Origin: DATHBD01 sp035296325
GTDB taxonomy: Bacteria; Actinomycetota; Actinomycetes; Mycobacteriales; Micromonosporaceae
Length of the DNA: 64,000 nucleotides
Direction of reading: 5' to 3'
Assembly: GCA_035296325.1 (NCBI GenBank)
Contig: DATHBD010000020.1
Location: 7,634 to 71,633, forward strand
Position 1 is the stretch's first letter, and the number at the start of each line of letters is the position of its first letter. Positions 61,659 to 64,000 of the stretch are shown here, piece after piece. A model generated the notes under the pieces. The model was not told the DNA's origin and did not search any database. It saw only the letters and a list, made by a program, of their open reading frames with translations. The position numbers and the translations under genes are program-made.

Positions 61659-62948
61659 ATGGCGGATGGAATCGAGCGGGCCCCGGCACACCGTCGTGCC
61701 CTCTACGGACTGAAACTGACCGGCACCGCTGTACTGGTGATTGGAGGTCTCCTGGTAACGACGATACCGGCAGCCGCCGCGACGCAGGGTGCGCCGCGTG
61801 CCGTATCGGTGATGCCGAATGGGGAACTCGGTAGCCGCGACAGTTTCCAACCGGTCATTTCCGGTGGTGGACGGTCCGTGGCGTTCGAGTCGGATGCCCC
61901 GAATCTGGTCGCCGGTGTCGACAACAGTCAACGTCAGGTGTACATCCGCGACATCGGGACCGGAGTGACCCGGCTCGCATCGGCCAGTTCCGGCAACATA
62001 CCGGGCAATCTCGGCAGTCGGTATGCGTCGATGAGTGACGACGGCCGTTACGTCGCATTTGTATCCGAGGCCACGAACCTTGTAGCGAATGACACGAACG
62101 CCGCACCGGACGTGTTCGTCCGCGACGTGACCGCAGGCGTCACCACCCGTGTCTCGGTCTCCTCCACCGGAACCCAGGCCAACGCCGGCGCGTCGCTGGT
62201 CAACATCTTCATGTCTGCCGACGGCAGGTACGTGGCGTTCCACTCGGCATCCACCAACCTGGTCTCCCAGGGCTCGTTTTCAAGCGGGCAGGTGTACGTG
62301 CGTGACCGGACCAACGGTACGACGAAGGTGGGCTCCGCGAACTCCTCCGGTGTGGCGGCGAACAACGACAGCGAGATATCCGCTGCCGGCGCGCTCTCCC
62401 GGGACGGCCGCTACCTGGTGTTCTCGTCAATCGCCTCGAATCTGGTGAGCGGAGATACCAACGCCCACTATGACTCCTTCGTCCGCGACATGACCACTGG
62501 CGCGATCCGCCGGTTCTCGATGAATGCGAATGGCGCTCAACTTACCAATCACAACACTCAGGCGGTCATCTCGGCAGACGGCCAGGTGGTTTCCTGGGTT
62601 CAGGACGGCGTCGCGTTGCATGTCCGCACCCGCTCGACCGGAGCGGTACTGGCCCGGCTCCCCGCCGGCCCCAACGGCCCGGTGCTGTCCGCGAATGGCA
62701 AGCGGATCTCCTACTACGCAATTGCAGCGAATGGAACCAACCAGTCCTACGTCAAGGACCTGCCCAGCGGCACGCCGCTTCAGATCACCGCACCGTACAA
62801 CGGCACTGCCGGCGTGGGCGGCGGCTATGTCGGGGACCTGTCCTCCGATGGCCGGACGGTGACGTTCTTCTCCGACAGCCAGGACATCACGGCCGCCGGC
62901 TCCGGGGGCGCGTTCCAGGTGTACACGCGAAGCCTTTCCGCGCCATAG
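61659..62948 (+). CDS. Secreted TolB/PD40-like beta-propeller protein
   Basis: A 429-residue exported protein. ATG 61659 follows CTGGAGAG. The N-terminus has a basic stretch and a hydrophobic signal (about residues 14-40, ending AAAA). Then repeated propeller blades carry SxDGRYVAF-type motifs (ISGGGRSVAFESDAPNLVAG, MSDDGRYVAFVSEATNLVAN, MSADGRYVAFHSASTNLV, LSRDGRYLVFSSIASNLVSG). Six or seven blades fill the protein. No enzyme motif is seen; a binding or scaffold role is likely. A terminator follows. Confidence 0.85.
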   Translation: MADGIERAPAHRRALYGLKLTGTAVLVIGGLLVTTIPAAAATQGAPRAVSVMPNGELGSRDSFQPVISGGGRSVAFESDAPNLVAGVDNSQRQVYIRDIGTGVTRLASASSGNIPGNLGSRYASMSDDGRYVAFVSEATNLVANDTNAAPDVFVRDVTAGVTTRVSVSSTGTQANAGASLVNIFMSADGRYVAFHSASTNLVSQGSFSSGQVYVRDRTNGTTKVGSANSSGVAANNDSEISAAGALSRDGRYLVFSSIASNLVSGDTNAHYDSFVRDMTTGAIRRFSMNANGAQLTNHNTQAVISADGQVVSWVQDGVALHVRTRSTGAVLARLPAGPNGPVLSANGKRISYYAIAANGTNQSYVKDLPSGTPLQITAPYNGTAGVGGGYVGDLSSDGRTVTFFSDSQDITAAGSGGAFQVYTRSLSAP

Positions 62949-62956
62949 CCCAGCCG

Positions 62957-62998
62957 GCGAAGGGCCAGGTGAGCGTTGGTCTCACCCGGGCCCTTCGC
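62957..62998 (+). terminator. Hairpin terminator after the beta-propeller gene
   Basis: GCGAAGGGCC (62957-62966) pairs with GGCCCTTCGC (62989-62998); an inner GGTGAG/CTCACC pair extends the stem after a small bulge. Confidence 0.75.
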
Positions 62999-63182
62999 GG
63001 TCCGGTCGAGGGTGACCGGCCGGGACGGTGCCCAGAGCGGCGACGTCCCCGGTCACCCATGGCACTTGATCGCCGGTGGGATCTGGCACACTGACCGGAG
63101 GGTGCGGACGATGTCCTTCGACCAGGACCGCGCCCTGCCGCGGGTCACGCCGCCGAAGGCGGTGCGGCCGATCCGCGGCGTA

Positions 63183-63270
63183 GGAGGGCTCGCCTAGTGG
63201 CCGATGGCGGCGGTCTTGAAAACCGCTACAGGGCAACCTGTCGAGGGTTCGAATCCCTCGCCCTCCGCCA
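63183..63270 (+). tRNA. tRNA-Ser (anticodon UGA)
   Basis: An 88-nt gene with encoded CCA. Acceptor stem GGAGGGC/GCCCTCC, anticodon arm GCGGT-CTTGAAA-ACCGC (anticodon TGA), long variable arm ACAGG-GCAA-CCTGT typical of class II tRNA-Ser, and T arm GAGGG-TTCGAAT-CCCTC are all complete. Confidence 0.97.
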
Positions 63271-63492
63271 GCAGCTACACGTAGAATCGCACGTCAGAGC
63301 CCCTGTCCGGTCCGTCGGCGGGGGCCCCGCCGTGTCCGGCCGTGTCCGGCCCGCACCGGTTCGCCGCCCCCGATGCGTCCCCAAGTTGGCGCACCGGCGA
63401 GATCCTGTCCCCTGACGGTCTGCTGGCTCAGGGGCGGCCCGCGCTCTCTCCGTGGAAGAAGTCCGGGCCGTACGCTGACAGACGGTGGTGCG

Positions 63493-63621
63493 CTACGCCC
63501 TCCAGGCGACGACCAACGTCGCGATGGCAAGGACGATCGCCACCAGGCGGACGGTCCGGGCGTTGCTTTCCAGGGCATCCCGGATCATCCGCCCGAGTTC
63601 GGCGATGATCTGATCTCGCAT
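63493..63621 (-). CDS. Tiny single-span membrane protein
   Basis: A 42-residue ORF from ATG 63621 to TAG, preceded by a very strong GGAGGAGG site. The protein begins MRDQIIAELGRMIRDALESN and continues with a hydrophobic helix (VRLVAIVLAIATLVVAW). An amphipathic N-terminus plus one membrane helix resembles small membrane-associated regulators or toxins, but I recognise no family. It lies just downstream of a DUF5753 regulator relic on the same strand. Confidence 0.6.
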   Translation of the reverse strand: MRDQIIAELGRMIRDALESNARTVRLVAIVLAIATLVVAWRA

Positions 63622-63662
63622 GTCTCACCTCCTCCGCATGCTGACGGACATCTCTCCTTGAG

Positions 63663-63833
63663 CTCCGGTCGTTCGAGATACAGCTCGCCGCCCTGGCTGT
63701 CCACATACGCGACGTCCGGGTCCGCCGGCTCCGCGAACTCCAGGAGCGCGAGGGAGCCCGGCATGCCCGGGTGGGCGCCGGCGGAGAACGGCAACACCTG
63801 GACCACGACGTTCGGGCGCCGGGCCTCAGCGCC
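63663..63833 (-). pseudogene. Relic of a DUF5753 (XRE-type) regulator
   Basis: The translated segment RPNVVVQVLPFSAGAHPGMP, then LALLEFAEPADPDVAYVDSQ and GELYLERPE, matches the C-terminal region of HTH-DUF5753 regulators. An in-frame TAG at 63834-63836 stops it upstream, no HTH part is present, and similarity is lost after LERPE, where a different sequence continues to 63585. Both ends are broken. Such regulators normally sit beside DUF397 and small membrane-protein genes, which fits the tiny gene next to it. Confidence 0.6.
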
Positions 63834-64000
63834 CTACGACCAAGCCCGGGGTGCGCCAAATTGCCGGCTGGATCTGCATTCCGTCCAGGTGCCCCTTGGC
63901 CCGGATCGAGAGGCAGAGGCGATACGAGCTCGCCTGAATGGACAGCGACGTGCTCGTATTCACGACGATCCCGGCGTATCGGCAAGTATGCGTTGCTCAG
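63826..64000 (-). CDS. C-terminal end of an unidentified protein (runs off the window)
   Basis: A frame open from the window edge to TGA at 63826-63828 encodes about 57 residues with normal high-GC codons, including RYAGIVVNTSTSLSIQASSY and, near the end, GHLDGMQIQPAIWRTPGLVV. It looks like the end of a real protein, but family and N-terminus lie outside. It abuts the DUF5753 relic. Confidence 0.5.

Noticed and set aside
63111..63197. A 28-codon ORF just upstream of and overlapping the tRNA-Ser gene
   Set aside because: It runs into the tRNA, has no clear ribosome-binding site and looks like an accidental frame.

Overview
The window is high-GC actinobacterial chromosome, most likely Micromonosporaceae (Micromonospora/Actinoplanes-like). 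The evidence is GC-rich codon third positions, frequent GTG/TTG starts, a BldC developmental regulator, F420- and mycothiol-type redox proteins, a GAF-ANTAR regulator, and the gene order purF-purM-DUF3073-valine dehydrogenase-unknown-bldC, which I recall from Streptomyces coelicolor. No insertion sequence, integrase, prophage or CRISPR array was seen.

Layout. 1-5.4 kb: the end of a GAF-ANTAR regulator, a geranylgeranyl-reductase-family flavoprotein, a TetR regulator and stress-type envelope proteins (TM-helix channel, PRC-barrel/DUF2382). 5.5-9.8 kb: a translationally coupled SNF2 helicase and SWIM zinc-finger protein. 9.9-33.8 kb: four secreted plant-cell-wall enzymes (a CE12-type rhamnogalacturonan acetylesterase, a GH74 xyloglucanase with CBM2, a PL11 rhamnogalacturonan lyase with a ricin-type lectin domain, and a GH9 endoglucanase). 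They are interleaved with a hybrid sensor kinase, an alkyltransferase, PPK2, a mycothiol-type nitroreductase, a SpoIIE phosphatase and pyruvate carboxylase. 33.9-43.4 kb: Hsp20, a threonine dehydratase-like enzyme, an XRE regulator, oligopeptidase B, an FAD oxidoreductase behind a perfect LexA-type box, a FabG4-type reductase and an orphan double permease.

43.4-54.8 kb is a purine block (purB, purS-purQ-purL, purF, purM), interrupted by a GDT1-family transporter, a cell-surface protein with a long Gly/Tyr-rich tail and a sterol-carrier-like protein. Directly behind purM lies a compact two-gene RiPP locus: a radical SAM/SPASM maturase and an overlapping 67-residue precursor whose C-terminus carries three aromatic-X-Asn motifs. 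It looks like a cyclophane (triceptide) system of the AmcA/AmcB type and is the most notable system here. It sits between purM and DUF3073, genes that are adjacent in the S. coelicolor order as I recall it.

The right end has vdh, an unknown protein, bldC, an F420-type PPOX protein, a quinone oxidoreductase, a secreted beta-propeller, tRNA-Ser(UGA), a tiny membrane-protein gene, a DUF5753 relic and a CDS running off the window. Perfect hairpins lie between several convergent genes.
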